From NCBI GenBank assembly GCA_963573315.1, contig OY752152.1, positions 682,001 to 746,000 on the forward strand: a stretch of 64,000 nucleotides of DNA, given 5' to 3'. Shown piece by piece: positions 23,897 through 35,335 of this stretch (position 1 is the stretch's first letter; the number at the start of each line of letters is the position of its first letter). The notes below the pieces were generated by a model, which ran no database searches, had not been told where the DNA came from, and saw nothing but the letters and a program-made list of their open reading frames with translations. Made by a program: the position numbers and the translations under genes. This DNA is from Entomortierella parvispora. Lineage: Eukaryota > Mortierellomycota > Mortierellomycetes > Mortierellales > Mortierellaceae.

Positions 23897-25690
23897 CTAT
23901 TTAGAATGACCCCAAAGTAAAAGAGGATCTTCACAAGAGCTTCTTACCCCTTTTTGGACTTTGATCGACCTTCCTGTGCCGGATTCGTAAGAGGAAAGGA
24001 CTAATACCTTTGACGAAGCTCGGATATTTCGTTCACGACGTGCGTGCATCGTCAAATGATGGATGAGCCTTGGTCCGTTATTTTCGGCGACTGGGTCGAT
24101 ATCTATATCTTCCTTATTTTCAATGAAGAGGTCGACGCTCTTTTTGAATAACATGGGTCGATTGATAGTCTAGAGCAGTACTTGTTGACATAGCCTCAGG
24201 ATGAGAAGTCTTTGGGCATGCCACGTATTGCTTCAACGATCATGAGAAAGCTTTGGCCAGACAGCTGGGGATCGTAATCGTTTTCTGCCAACACTGTGAT
24301 CGCTTGCCACTGTTGATATGTTGATACGAAATGTCCAGAGTTTTAGGACCGCCCCAATATCGCATGAAAAGAACCGGTCGCCTTGGGGACTCTTCCTCAG
24401 CACATACTCTGTCCCGTGGAAGACATTATCGCTATCTCCCGAGGCAACCACTGTGCCTTCTTGCTCCTCCTTCTCCGCATGTCGCGCAACGAAAACATCT
24501 ACTTCCCGGAGCAGGCATGTAATGTTCATCCTTTGGGGCTGAGTTGTCCTCCGAGCGCTTCCCAGTCTATATGTGACATTACCTTTACGTTAATCCACGC
24601 CTTAAATGGCGTCTACGAATGGGTTTCACGACCCGTAGTATTTGATTCTTCGTAGGCTTTGGGTTTCCGGCACCTGTTGGGTATATGTCTTTCGGATGGT
24701 TTTGGCGCCGTCGACGTGCAGGATTCCTTGGACTTTTGAAAACTTTCTCAGAAGAGTCTCGTCGATTGCGGCTGAAATGTCGACTTTGAATATCACGGCC
24801 AGGGTTGGTGGGAGTCCAGATCCAGAGCTGATCATTGATGCACAATCCTTATCGTTTTGACGGCGTCTATATCTGATATCACTGCTTTCGCATCTCGCTC
24901 CATTGTTGAGGAAATATCGTAGATTGGCCTTCAGGAGGAAGGATGTAGGACTTGTCGACGTTTGCTGAGTTTGTGAGCCTTTTCATTTCTGTAAAGGTCC
25001 ACTACCCCTGCAAGACCAAATAACCTTGGGCTCTTCTGGATAGTCCCTCGATATTGGCCAATAAGGCCAACCACTATCTCCCTATGATGTTGAAGAAGTG
25101 TTCAGAGCTGGAATATTTTGCCTCCTCCCTAGCCATTTCTTCTTCGATATTGTGCTTACCTGACGGAGTTGTCGCGATTATTCCATCCATATCATCCAAT
25201 GTCCTCGCACTTGCCCTGCATTGAACAAAGGAAGGCAGTAGCGTTGTTTAGCGACACAGACAAACCAATAAAAAGCAACTGTGATATTCTCCTTCATACA
25301 AAGTCCTGTTCAAGAGCATATTTATAGAGCTTTTGAGCAAGCAATATTCCTTGATGGTCGATGAAAATCGATCAATTTTTTGATGCGGCTTGGTCCTTGG
25401 CGATGGCGCTTCACCTTCCCCCGAAAAGACTCACTGTAAAAATCATACAGGGTATTGGCGAAAAGGCGAATGTCCCAAGGAACCGCTTTAAACTTTGAGA
25501 GATCCAGCACAGCGGCAGGAAATGTGCTTTCATCGTTTCCTGTGGCAGTGAAGAACCCCTCCAGGCACTACTGAGCTACATTGGTGTTTAGAAAATAGAG
25601 GATGGTGTCCACGCCTTCAGGGAGGGTAACGGTAGCCCCAGTGTACAAGGGAAAGACCATAGCCTATGCGAGATACCATAACAGTTATGG
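23897..25690 (-). pseudogene. Decayed coding region of unknown family
   Basis: Coding-like segments follow one another on the minus strand in different frames with stops between them. From upstream to downstream they include TGATVTLPEGVDTILYF, DLSKFKAVPWDIRLFANTLY (25510-25322), LAVIFKVDISAAIDETLLRK (about 24800), REVDVFVARHAEKEEQEG (about 24500) and KKSVDLFIENKEDIDIDPVA (about 24130). One TAG interrupts the first pair (VAQ, stop, CLEGF). The region is more AT-rich than its neighbours. I do not recognise the family. Degeneration of one gene or of several fused fragments fits; an intron-rich live gene is less likely because of internal stops. Confidence 0.4.
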
Positions 25691-25699
25691 TTAACTAGT

Positions 25700-26191
25700 A
25701 TGTAAATACTCGTTGCTATTATTTTCAATCAGTGGTAATAACATATGCGCCCGCCAACGAGCCCAGCGCATGCGACTCTACCTTGATGCACCCGCCGATG
25801 AGCCCAGTGCACCCAGCAGGCATCTCTTCCCGCCAATGAGCCCAGAAGAGTACGAGGAGAGGAAGAACGAATACATGACTTGCCTTAAAAGTAGAATGGA
25901 GGTGGTGGAATCATGAAGGGACAGACAAAGCATAGCACACAACGTGTTGTGAGAAAGATATTATTTCCAGCCGGTAACTGCATGCCGACGTGTCTACTTT
26001 GGTAATTTTATTCGAATAAAATTATTAATTAAAAAAGGTGTATTGCATCACGGTACCTTTTATCATCGCATTCTATACCGATCTCGCGCGCTTTGTCTCT
26101 GGTTGGTTGCGCTTCTCTTAATCCTTCAATCCCTCCATTCGACATCGCCACTTGCTCTCCACCTCTTGCCTTCACTTCCTATATACTCATT
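25700..26191. other. Intergenic region upstream of SNRNP40
   Basis: It contains three spaced copies of a CCGCCAA/GA-GAGCCCA motif at about 25749-25842 (CGCCAACGAGCCCA, CGCCGATGAGCCCA, CGCCAATGAGCCCA). A CT-rich stretch follows before the next start codon. Confidence 0.5.
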
Positions 26192-27800
26192 ATGGACAAG
26201 CGCAAGGAGGGACCAACGTCGGATGGCGTTCTCATCAAGAGACAAAAGTCAGAGAATGCCGAAAACACCTCCACTGCCGTCACCATTCAGACAAAGGGCT
26301 CCAGCGGAGCACTTGTGCAAACCGTAAGAACAATCGCATTGGACTGGAGCTGATGTGGCGATCACATGGTGCCAGGACTTGTCGACTAGGAGATCGGACT
26401 TCAATTGTCGAATCCAATTCGATGGTCAGGATCTACCTGTACATATATCAAATGAATGAAACTTGACAGGGGCTTTTTTTGCTATTGTTTCTCTAGGTGA
26501 AGCGAACATCTGTTTTGAAGGCACCCATCATGCTCTTGCAAGGACAGTCAGCAGAGCTCTATACCTGTAAATTCAGTCCTTCAGGAGAACATATTGCTTC
26601 AGCGGGAGCCGAAAAGAGTATCTGTAGGTTATTTTGTGGCGTTTACCAGGTCAACGCGCTTCTCCCTTCCCCAACAGATTAACTTGAATGCTAACACTGC
26701 CCACCTTTCTTTATGCCATTAGATCTCTGGAACACATATGGGGACTGCACCAACTACGGAGTCATTAAGGGTCATATTGGGACTGTCCTGGAGTTGCATT
26801 GGTCAAGAGATGGAAGGTACTTGCAAGATCAGGGTGGCCAGCCGCCATTGCAACAGGATATAGTCGGGTCACTCACCCAATCTTTTCCTATCTCTATAGC
26901 ATGATTTTCACAGCAAGCACGGACAAAACCTGCGGCGTGTTTGATGTCCAGACGGGAGAGAGAATCAAGAGATTTAAGGGTCACACCACTTTTGTTAACA
27001 GTTGCTCACCCGCCCGGAAAGGTCCAGAACTGCTTGCAAGTGGATCGGACGATGGATCTGTGAAGGTACTTTATTTTAGCGTTTTGCGTTGTCTTGACTA
27101 ATGTTTGAACTACTTCTCTTATGTTAATATTCTCTTTTTATGATTGTGATCTACAGATCTGGGATCTTCGCACTAAAAATGCTGTCGAGACATTTGAATC
27201 ACAATACCAAATTACATCGGTCTCCTTTTCTGATGCTGGTGACTTAGTTTTCGCTGGAGGAATCGACAACAATATTGCTGCCTGGGATATGCGCAAAAAG
27301 AGCGTAGCATACTCTTTAACAGGGCACATGGACACGGTCTCTGGTATTAGCTTATCACCCGACGGAAACCAGCTGTTGTCCAATGGCATGGATAACACTG
27401 TTAGAATTTGGGACGTCAAACCGTTTTCTGCAACAGGAAACAGATTGTTGAAGACATTCGAGGGAGCACCTCATGGATTTGAGAAGAATCTTATCCGCCC
27501 AGCCTGGTCGAAAGATGGCTCAATGATTGGCGTCGGTGCTGGAGATCGCACAATGGTGATCTGGGATGCATTGACACGCAAGATTTTGTACAAGCTTCCT
27601 GGACACAAGGGATGTGTTAATGGTGTTGACTTTCACCCAAGGGAACCTATCGGTAAGTTAAATTGTTATCAAGGAAGAGGTTAAATACAGCAAATGGGAT
27701 AACATCATGCCCACTGACTAACCTATGCTGCTCTATAATAGTTGTGTCTTGCAGTACAGACAAAACCATGTTCTTGGGCGAAATCAACCCAAGCAAATAA
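26192..27800 (+). CDS. SNRNP40: U5 snRNP 40 kDa WD40-repeat protein
   Basis: SNRNP40 is a WD40 propeller protein of the U5 snRNP that contacts Prp8 in the spliceosome. Six exons, 26192-26323, 26497-26623, 26723-26816, 26900-27065, 27157-27652 and 27742-27800, give 357 residues, the same length as the human protein. The N-terminus is basic (MDKRKEG, KRQKSE). Matches to the human sequence include LKAPIMLLQGQ, LWNTYGDCTNY, FTASTDKT, FKGHTTFVNSC, GGIDNNIAAWDMR, MDNTVRIWDVKPF, GFEKNLIRPAWS and ILYKLPGHKG. Seven blades can be counted from the WD/GH pairs. All introns are phase-consistent. The start is the first ATG in frame after a CT-rich leader. Confidence 0.95.
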
Positions 27801-28220
27801 ATGTACCAACCTCGCCAATGTTTTTTATATCGCTATCCCAACAGACATATGCATGCGTCCTGACCGTTTCAAACAGTGGAGACAACCCTGCTGAAGAACG
27901 AAGCGTTTGACGTACACCAGAAGAGGGCTCTCAAGGAAAATCTTTCCATCGTCCCGTTCATGTCACTCAGCCAAAGGGGCCATGCCTGCCTCAGCCGTGT
28001 CCACAAAGTTGTTGTTTATTTCCACGCCCGACCAGCCAGCCCCCTTTCCTTTTCCTTCTTTTGTATTCTTCTCTTCTTTCACACCTTTGCTTCCCCTCTT
28101 CTGTGAACGAACCATCACCTGGCACCACCACCCTTCTACGATAGCACCGACGCTGGAGTCACCCTCTCTTGACACACCCCAGGAACTGAACCAGTGACCG
28201 TGCGAACAGTCTATCGGACC
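27801..28220. other. Intergenic region between SNRNP40 and the kelch gene
   Basis: A CT-rich stretch at about 28030-28105 is a probable leader for the downstream gene. No gene is seen. Confidence 0.5.
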
Positions 28221-30249
28221 ATGATACCGAGATTTCTCAACACCCCAATCGTTTTTTTCATCAACTGCATATTTTCCTCTTTTGTGGCAGGGGCGCCACC
28301 AACGGCACCAATTGTCCCCGTAGCCGTCGGCGGAGCAGCGTTTGGAAAGGCCAACACTCGGCTTCTCGTCGCTGGCGGCATGGCTCTCACTAATGGTCAG
28401 TTTGGCTCTAATCTCAACCAGTTCTTTGCCCTGGACCTTGCTGTGCCTTGGACTGCATCCTCTCCGACTTGGATTGCATTGAGCAACAAGGGTGCACCTA
28501 CTCAGTCTCTCTTTACGGGTGCTGTTTCAGCCGACGGGAGTCTGTTTGTAACTTTTCGATCGGGCAGTATTTTATCATATCGGTATAGTGTCGACAAGGA
28601 TGTTTGGTCTCCTTCTTCAGTAGCTGTACAGGATCCACAGCGGGTGGGTATCTTTGCTGCAGCGGATCTGTCAGCGGGCAATACGAGTGGCAACGTGTAT
28701 CTGGCGGGAGGATACCAGGAAGATGACACACAGATGTACGTTTACAATATGGCAACGGACTCGATGCTGCCCAACTTTGCCATCCCAAATACATCACTTC
28801 TGGATCGAAACTCATACTCGGCAGTGTATGTGAAGAGTCGGCAGAGTATATTCTATTTCGGCGGGATCTCCAGGAACGGCGTCACGAGTCCTGGCAATCT
28901 GACAGAGTTTGTTCCCTCAACTCAGGCTTGGTCCACAGTGGTAAGTCAAGTGAGCTGACGCTCAAGAGTTGCTACCAGTGTGGCAGGCGCCTTACCTACT
29001 GTTGCCTGTCTGTTAGAATATTGCAGGAGTTGCAGGAACGAATATGCCTCTACATCGTGTGAACCTATGCATGGCTGTGAATGATAATGGGACCAAAGTG
29101 GTAGTGTTTGGAGGCATGTTGGACAACGATATCCCAGCAACAGACATTTGGGTTTTGGATGTCCCGACCTTGACCTGGACGATGGGACCAATGAACCAGC
29201 AGCCGCGATGGAACCCAGTTTGCGGCATTGCTGGGAACACCTTTGTTGCATGGGGAGGTATGATTTAGTCAACCTTGGCAAAGTACAGTGGTTTTCCCAT
29301 CCGATTGACCAGAGATCTCTTTTTTTTTTTTACTGTAGGATTCAACTCTACCTCTTCCGTCGAGTCGATGGTTCTCTATGACATTGGGCTCAATCAAATG
29401 GTCTACAACTATTCACCACCGGCGTCTTACCTAAATGAGGAGGCGAACAGCAAAAGCTCCAGGAACATCGTTATCATCAGCATCTGCTCTGTACTTGCAG
29501 CTGTCATTGCAGCCGGTCTGGCCTATTGGATTATTCGGAGACGAAAAGCGAATCAGGGATCATATTTAGTCGTTGGGAGTAATAAGAGGAAGAGAGCTTC
29601 GGAATCAGGTTCTTCGGTGACTCTTAGAGATTCGATCTTGTCGTTCGTGTCCGAGTCGGCGAACCCTATGAAGTCAGCCGATTACCTCGAATCTCCAAGG
29701 AAAGAAAAGCATCCACACACGCCAAATGGTGGTTATAGTTATTACAGTCCAGGCTCTGGACCTCAGTCTTCTTCGTCGACAATTCAACTGCAGCAACAAT
29801 TACTGCAGCAACAACAAGTGTTACTAGAGCAACAACGGAAGCAATTACAGCAACTACAGCAACTACAAAAGCTGAAGCAGCCGCCGCGAGAGCCACAGCA
29901 AAAACAGAGGCAACAAGAACAACAACCACAGCAACTACAGGAAAATAGAGTGGGCAGATATGATTTTGACCCGTACCCCATACGGGATGTTCAAGACCCA
30001 CACGCGTATCGACCTCAACATAACTCCATCAGTGTGGCTTTGCACGAGAAACGTCTACTTCAGCGGGAGATTGAGAAACAAAAACTGGAACTTGAACTAC
30101 AAAGACAACAGATGCAACTGCAGCAACAAAGACACGAACTTTTAAATGGGGCAGGATACAGTAGCGTACGGGGGGCAGGAAGAGGAGTAGGAGTCGGCAC
30201 AAGGATAGCCGGCGTTCAAACTACAAACGGAAGGGGCAGCAGTCGATAA
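28221..30249 (+). CDS. Kelch-repeat single-pass membrane protein with glutamine-rich tail
   Basis: Exons 28221-28940, 29017-29257 and 29339-30249 give 623 residues. A signal peptide is likely at 1-24 (hydrophobic FFINCIFSSFVAGA). Kelch-type blades follow, with the recurring pattern of two glycines then aromatic or tryptophan: LLVAGGMALTNG, VYLAGGYQEDDTQMYVYN, SIFYFGGISRNG, VVVFGGMLDNDIPATDIWVL, TFVAWGGFN. One transmembrane segment, NIVIISICSVLAAVIAAGLA and onward, is followed by RRRK, placing the propeller outside and the tail in the cytosol. The tail has long glutamine runs (about residues 500-560) and predicted coiled coil. The role is unknown; a cell-surface scaffold or sensor is possible. 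Confidence 0.83.
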
Positions 30250-31000
30250 CAGGTCAAATTCTCTCTCTACAGTATGCCTTGTGTCCGCTATGAACGACAC
30301 TTAATGGTCACAAAGCGACGTACTTCGATGACTCTGATAGTAGGAACGAGCTTTTTGCCAGCAGCTCAGCACACCAGGGACCAAACTGCAACCGCCCCAG
30401 TACCGCTCCGCTTTTTGGCCCGTTGTGCGTTTTGGCCCGTTGTGCTTTCTTTGCTCCTCTTCCGTCTGCGTTGTCTTATTTCCTTATATCTTCTCCCCTC
30501 CTCTCCCCTTCGTTCCTTTATCTGGAGTTGCATAGGCCAATTTTAAAAGCAGAAATACAAACTACAGAGGATAACCAGAAACAAACATCTTGCTTTTCCC
30601 AGCATCTTGTCGTTGGAACTAGGTCAACACACTGAGTTTGCCAACATTGCCGGCCCAGCCAAGACATTGGCTAAAGTGATATTCCTTTCGCATTCCGTTT
30701 GGCCTTCACACTCGCTGTCCCTCTTATGAACGTTCTTTATATTGCCCAAAGTGGAGCAGGGGAGAAAGAAAGAATAAAGGATACATATCCCTTTGTAGGC
30801 GAAGATAAACGTTTTTAGGATCTGAACGCCTCGTGGACGCCAGTTCAAGATAGATCTGTAAGTGTGGGAATATAAACCTCTCCTTTTGTAGTCATCGGAG
30901 TGCTTTATTCGAGGCTGCTCAGTATGGCACTTTCTCATACAGTACCCTATTGACAGAGAAATGTTTGAGCGTTGGTAGATCCTTCAGCCATCGTTGGAGC
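30250..31000. other. Intergenic region between kelch and F-box genes
   Basis: Convergent flanks, CT-rich at about 30455-30530. No gene is seen. Confidence 0.5.
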
Positions 31001-32266
31001 CTATCCTATAGCGGTTTGCCAAAAACGGACTTTTTCCAACACTTCTGTTTCTCTGTCGATCGACATCAGAGGGACATCTACTTCCTTGGTACACCAAAGT
31101 CCATCCAGGGAAAGAGATTCTAAAGTCGAGCATCCCCTCTCTGATTCAAAAAAGGAAAACGTATTCGCTTCATCCATCATGACTTTGCTCCTAAAATGAA
31201 GTGTCCGCAGACTGGTGAGCTTACGCGACGAGATCAACTCCTTGAAGTTCTCCAAGTCCTTAGAGATGTTGACAGCATCGACCAAGGTAATTTTTAAAAC
31301 CTGCAGGAAGTCGGCATTGCAGTTGATCATCCGAATGACTGGTATCTCAAGCATCCTAAGTGCGATTTCGAGCTCTACCAGCTGATCCTGTGCTGGTCCC
31401 AGAGTTGCGACCGTGGCAGAAAAGGAACATTGGTAACTGATAGACCAAGGCATGCCTTCGCATTTGATCTTCACCGTCCGGATTTTGGGGCAGAGTTGTC
31501 GCACCAGATTCAGTGATTGGGACAGGGACACTGTCAGAATGTTTTCCTGTAATAGGGTACCCATGAAGAATGATTCTTTGCAAAGAATGAGGTGCTCCAG
31601 ATCCGGGCTGCATATCAACAACTGCCTAAAGTAGAGTTTGTCCACATCCGACAAATTTGTTCTGAGATCCCTGATAGGAAGGGCCAGGCTGAGTGAGCAG
31701 TCTGATTTCATCCGTGCTTGTGAGGATCCTGAGATCAATGTCAATGCGGTGAGGCAGGGGAGAATTGATAGGATGTCGAATAACTTTTGTGGTTCTAGCC
31801 TTGTATGGTAAAGCCAAAGAGTGGTAAGTGTTGTCCTGACAGATTTGAAAACGTCCATGATCGGAGGGGTATGCCTCTCAGCCAGTCCACTCCATGATAG
31901 TTGTGTCACGATGTTGAGCTTGGAGATAATCGTCAATGCTGTATAGTTGGTGTCATAAAGCGAATTCCATCTCCTTCTATCCATGCAGATACCGTCCATG
32001 AAAAATAGGCGAGCATATCTGCTATTGCTCTGGAGAACGGCAGTAGGTACGCTCTTCATGTCTGATGTGCAGTGCACGCGCCAGATGATAGGAACCAAAG
32101 CCCGCTGCCAGGTTTTCGACACCCGACTCAACGTCAAAAGAGGCCGCGGATTGAAGCGGAGGCGACCCAAGAAGCTGTCCAGCGTCCAGAGAGGGATGAA
32201 CTCGCCAATAGCCGCTACAATCTCGGGGATCTCGAGAGCAATTGTCGATGGGGATGAGAGATTCAT
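31001..32266 (-). CDS. F-box/leucine-rich-repeat-like protein, first copy
   Basis: A single exon of 421 residues. The N-terminus has an F-box-like helix, STIALEIPEIVAAIGEFIPL, then LTLSRVSKTWQRALVPIIWR, the usual LxxLxxVCKxWxxLxxxxLW layout of an F-box. About ten irregular leucine-rich repeats follow (TTLTTLWLYHTRL, LPCLTALTLISGS, CSTLESLSLDGLW). F-box proteins act as substrate receptors of SCF ubiquitin ligases; the target is unknown. I chose the ATG at 32266 by alignment with the second intact copy. The longer frame to 32563 reads into the tail of the adjacent dead copy. Three related copies lie in tandem on the same strand. Confidence 0.8.
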   Translation of the reverse strand: MNLSSPSTIALEIPEIVAAIGEFIPLWTLDSFLGRLRFNPRPLLTLSRVSKTWQRALVPIIWRVHCTSDMKSVPTAVLQSNSRYARLFFMDGICMDRRRWNSLYDTNYTALTIISKLNIVTQLSWSGLAERHTPPIMDVFKSVRTTLTTLWLYHTRLEPQKLFDILSILPCLTALTLISGSSQARMKSDCSLSLALPIRDLRTNLSDVDKLYFRQLLICSPDLEHLILCKESFFMGTLLQENILTVSLSQSLNLVRQLCPKIRTVKIKCEGMPWSISYQCSFSATVATLGPAQDQLVELEIALRMLEIPVIRMINCNADFLQVLKITLVDAVNISKDLENFKELISSRKLTSLRTLHFRSKVMMDEANTFSFFESERGCSTLESLSLDGLWCTKEVDVPLMSIDRETEVLEKVRFWQTAIG

Positions 32267-32449
32267 GGCTAGGAAGGCAGGCAGGGATGATGAATGTTGT
32301 TTGTGAAAAAATAAGCATGCTGCATGCATTGTTGAGTCCATTCTGGCCCTCGATCGTGTTCGTCTCACGTGCAATGTTGCAGCCAAGATTTTTTTTTTGC
32401 GCCTGCAGGTCTTTTTCGCCAGCAGTGATTCCATTCCAATGACAGTTCC

Positions 32450-33203
32450 GCACCTTTTCAACCTCGGCAGTCCTTGGAGCTGGTGACAAATGTATCCAGC
32501 GTGTTTGTGGGCTGCTGCTCCTTCGCTTGATTCATCAAGGCCATTCAACGATAGATATTCCAACTGGCTGCACCCTCAAGTTCAAATACCGCTCATGCCA
32601 GTTTACACAGGAGAACATCGTCCATCTTAGTGTGCTTTAAAGATACAAAGTCCAGGGAAAACAGCAGCTGTGAAAGTTGTTCCACGTACCCCTTGGTCAC
32701 TTTGTAGTTGACAAACACCCTCCTGATCGGCTCCAGAGATAGTAACTATCTCTGAGAACAATTTTTTTGGTGTAGCAGTTCGTTCTGATCAAAAGTTGCT
32801 CAATCCGAGGATGAAACGGACGCGTCAAAGCCGACAATGGCCCTAGTCTAAACGCTTCACTGAGCTGGTTCTCGAAGCAATTGAGATAGAGAGAAACATA
32901 CCTGAGCTCAAAACAAGATCTCGTCGTCTTCGTAGAATAGGGTCTGGATGTAGACTGCATTCTGATCCAGGGCCTGGATGGGCACCTCTTCCATAGAAGA
33001 TGAACAGTAGGCACGCCAGACGGCGTGATATCACGATGGCAGAGTCACGGCAGATTCACAGGTGGAATCGTTGGCACGAAACGTCCATTAGTACGGTCGA
33101 CCACGAATCCAAAGAGGGATGAACTCGGCAATGTGGTGACAATTTCGGGCGTGTCGAGCGCGATGGTCGATGAAGATGTGTTTTTCCTGAGGGGTGGGGT
33201 CAT
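32450..33203 (-). pseudogene. Decayed F-box/LRR gene between two intact copies
   Basis: Fragments of the same family occur in order but in different frames. They are SSSTIALDTPEIV (near the ATG at 33203), AEFIPLW in the next frame, WRAYCSSSMEEVP with ALDQNAVYIQTLFY (about 33026-32940), and CSQLEYLSLNGLDESSE (about 32575-32520). These correspond to the F-box, the start of the repeat domain and the last repeat of the flanking genes. Frameshifts, stops and a loss of most central repeats separate them; the remnant is about 750 bases against 1266-1395 in the intact copies. The last fragment runs in the same frame into the upstream flank of the first copy. Confidence 0.8.
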
Positions 33204-33940
33204 GATGGAAGGGATGAGGGTCAAAGAGATGGATTGAGGACAACATGCATGCAAGCATGTGAAACGCAGAGAAACCGAAAAGGCACACTCTGCCGGCATA
33301 GCCACACGGCACAGCACAGGCTCGCGTTTCGTTCCTGCACCTCCTCGCCTTCGTTTGGAGCCTTGGACTACACTACAGTGGATTGGCGCAATTCAGGGTG
33401 CTGTAGTTTACTTTGCCATTCGGGCTGTGGTCGTTGATCCCGGCTGTCCCGTCCCCTTGTATTCTCAATGGGAGTCCAAGTGGATATTGATTCAGTCCCC
33501 ACATTCCCTTCGCTCAAAAAAGCAGCTTTTGGCCAATTCACTGCCATATACCTGGTCTACATTGACCATTGTATCAACTGTGCTAAGCAGGGAACAACCA
33601 GACAGATCTGTGAGGCTTGAAAACAACCTACACCAAGTTTTCCAGGCCAGGATGCTGCAGGTCATGGCAACCCACAGGTACAATCTGCTCAATCAAAGAC
33701 CACTGACCCAAACACATCGCAGAAAGTTATTTTGAGTCTGTTTATTGTAGCATTAGAAATAATGTGTTGCGTCCAGCGCGACATGTTTAGACTACCTTTC
33801 GTCGTCATTATGTGGTGGTGGTGATGGTGGCGAGGGAGGTTTTTACTCTTCTTCGTTGTCATGCGTCGAGTAGGATCAGACGACAATCGAAGGGAATAGG
33901 TCTACTCTCGATATGGATTTCTTGCTTTGCCTCATGCATG
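33204..33940. other. Spacer between F-box copies
   Basis: No further repeat of the F-box family is visible here. Short open frames on both strands lack recognisable motifs. Confidence 0.45.
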
Positions 33941-35335
33941 TCACACTCCTCCGAGGGAGAGCGTCGTGAGTTCGGGAAGACCCCCCGATGGTCCGTGGCC
34001 GTGGCCGTGACCACGACCACAGCCTCCCATTCGCTTTCGATTCCGAATTTTCCGTTGGGACTTTGCCCTCCAACTTGACTTTGCCCCGTCGCTCATGTCT
34101 TCTTGTTCAATCGGTGATTCGTATTCATCCGAGGACCAGAGACCTTCCAGAGTGAGTGCTTCCAGGTTTAGGCATCGCCATTCTGTATCAAGGAGCATGT
34201 ATTTCTGTTCCTGCGTAAACCGATAATGACTCTTGAAATGAAGGGAACGAAGAGCCGCAAACTCGGGGGACAGGACTGCTTGCAGCAAGAGCTCAGCGCC
34301 GCGGGAGGCCTTCTTGTACTCGAGACATTCCAACCTCAAACTTTGCAGCGAGGCAGTCTCGAGCATCAACATGGACACCAAAGATTCATCTACAAACTTG
34401 ATGGAGGCGTCCAGGGCAAGGAGACCATTGTGATGGGGGTCCGCGACGGCAATTGTAGCCGAGTACTTGGCTTCCTTGTCTGAGGGCGAGCGGACAATGA
34501 GGGTTTGAAGCAGTGGGCAAAATCGGCGCGCAAAAGCAACGGCCTTTGTAAGAGACTGGTTGTGAAAGATGGGGGGCATTCGATCGGTCTCGGGCATGGT
34601 CGCCACCAGGGCGAATTGCTCGAGGGAAGGGCAGCATTGAATAAAATTTTCAAAGAAGAGAGATTCGGTCGAGGGAATCAATTCTTGCTCCTGGATCCAC
34701 TCGAGTTCTTTAATGGGGAGGGGTGTGATCGGAAAGGGGGCTTCGGACATGTTGCTGATGTCTTTGGGCGTCGTGGTCAGTGAAAAGGAGTGGAGTCGGG
34801 GGAGACAGCTCAGCATATCCAACAATTGGTTGTATCGCAGCATCGTCCAGTTCGCAAGGCGAAGGTGAGTGAGTGTCGGGCTGACGCAGCGCAAAACTCG
34901 AGTGGTGTCAGGGATATCTTTGAACACTGAATACCATTCTAGGTGGGTTACAGTGCCAACTCGGTCCAAAAGCCGATAGATGATCTCATTATTGCCAGCA
35001 AAAGAGATCCGCTTGACTTGATTGAAGGAGGCTGCCTCAGTCCACGAGGGCGACGACGGTTGGATGCGGTAGTACAACGTCCGGAAGAAGTAGCTGTTCT
35101 TGATGAGAATATCTTCAGGAACATCGTGCATCGAGTCGTGGCAGTACACCCGCCAGATGATCGGTAGCAGCGCCTGGTGCCAGGTCTTGCAAACACGACT
35201 CAGACGGAGGAGTGCAGCTGGATCGAACTTATAATCAAAGTAGAAATGGTGGGACCAAAGAGGGATGAACTCGCCAATCAGGCTGACAATCTCGGGAATG
35301 GCGAGTGCAGGAGTGGTGGGTAGTTTCGAGACCAT
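33941..35335 (-). CDS. F-box/leucine-rich-repeat-like protein, second copy
   Basis: A single exon of 464 residues. The F-box-like region is LAIPEIVSLIGEFIPLW then LLRLSRVCKTWHQALLPIIW, closely matching the first copy. Leucine-rich repeats follow (LTHLRLANWTMLRY, LPRLHSFSLTTT, CPSLEQFALVATM, LNLEALTLEGLW). Unlike the first copy it has a basic and glycine/histidine-rich tail (KSQRKIRNRKRMGG then GHGHGHG). The ATG at 35335 aligns with the start of the first copy. The likely role is an SCF substrate receptor. The divergence between intact copies suggests an old duplication. Confidence 0.8.
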   Translation of the reverse strand: MVSKLPTTPALAIPEIVSLIGEFIPLWSHHFYFDYKFDPAALLRLSRVCKTWHQALLPIIWRVYCHDSMHDVPEDILIKNSYFFRTLYYRIQPSSPSWTEAASFNQVKRISFAGNNEIIYRLLDRVGTVTHLEWYSVFKDIPDTTRVLRCVSPTLTHLRLANWTMLRYNQLLDMLSCLPRLHSFSLTTTPKDISNMSEAPFPITPLPIKELEWIQEQELIPSTESLFFENFIQCCPSLEQFALVATMPETDRMPPIFHNQSLTKAVAFARRFCPLLQTLIVRSPSDKEAKYSATIAVADPHHNGLLALDASIKFVDESLVSMLMLETASLQSLRLECLEYKKASRGAELLLQAVLSPEFAALRSLHFKSHYRFTQEQKYMLLDTEWRCLNLEALTLEGLWSSDEYESPIEQEDMSDGAKSSWRAKSQRKIRNRKRMGGCGRGHGHGHGPSGGLPELTTLSLGGV

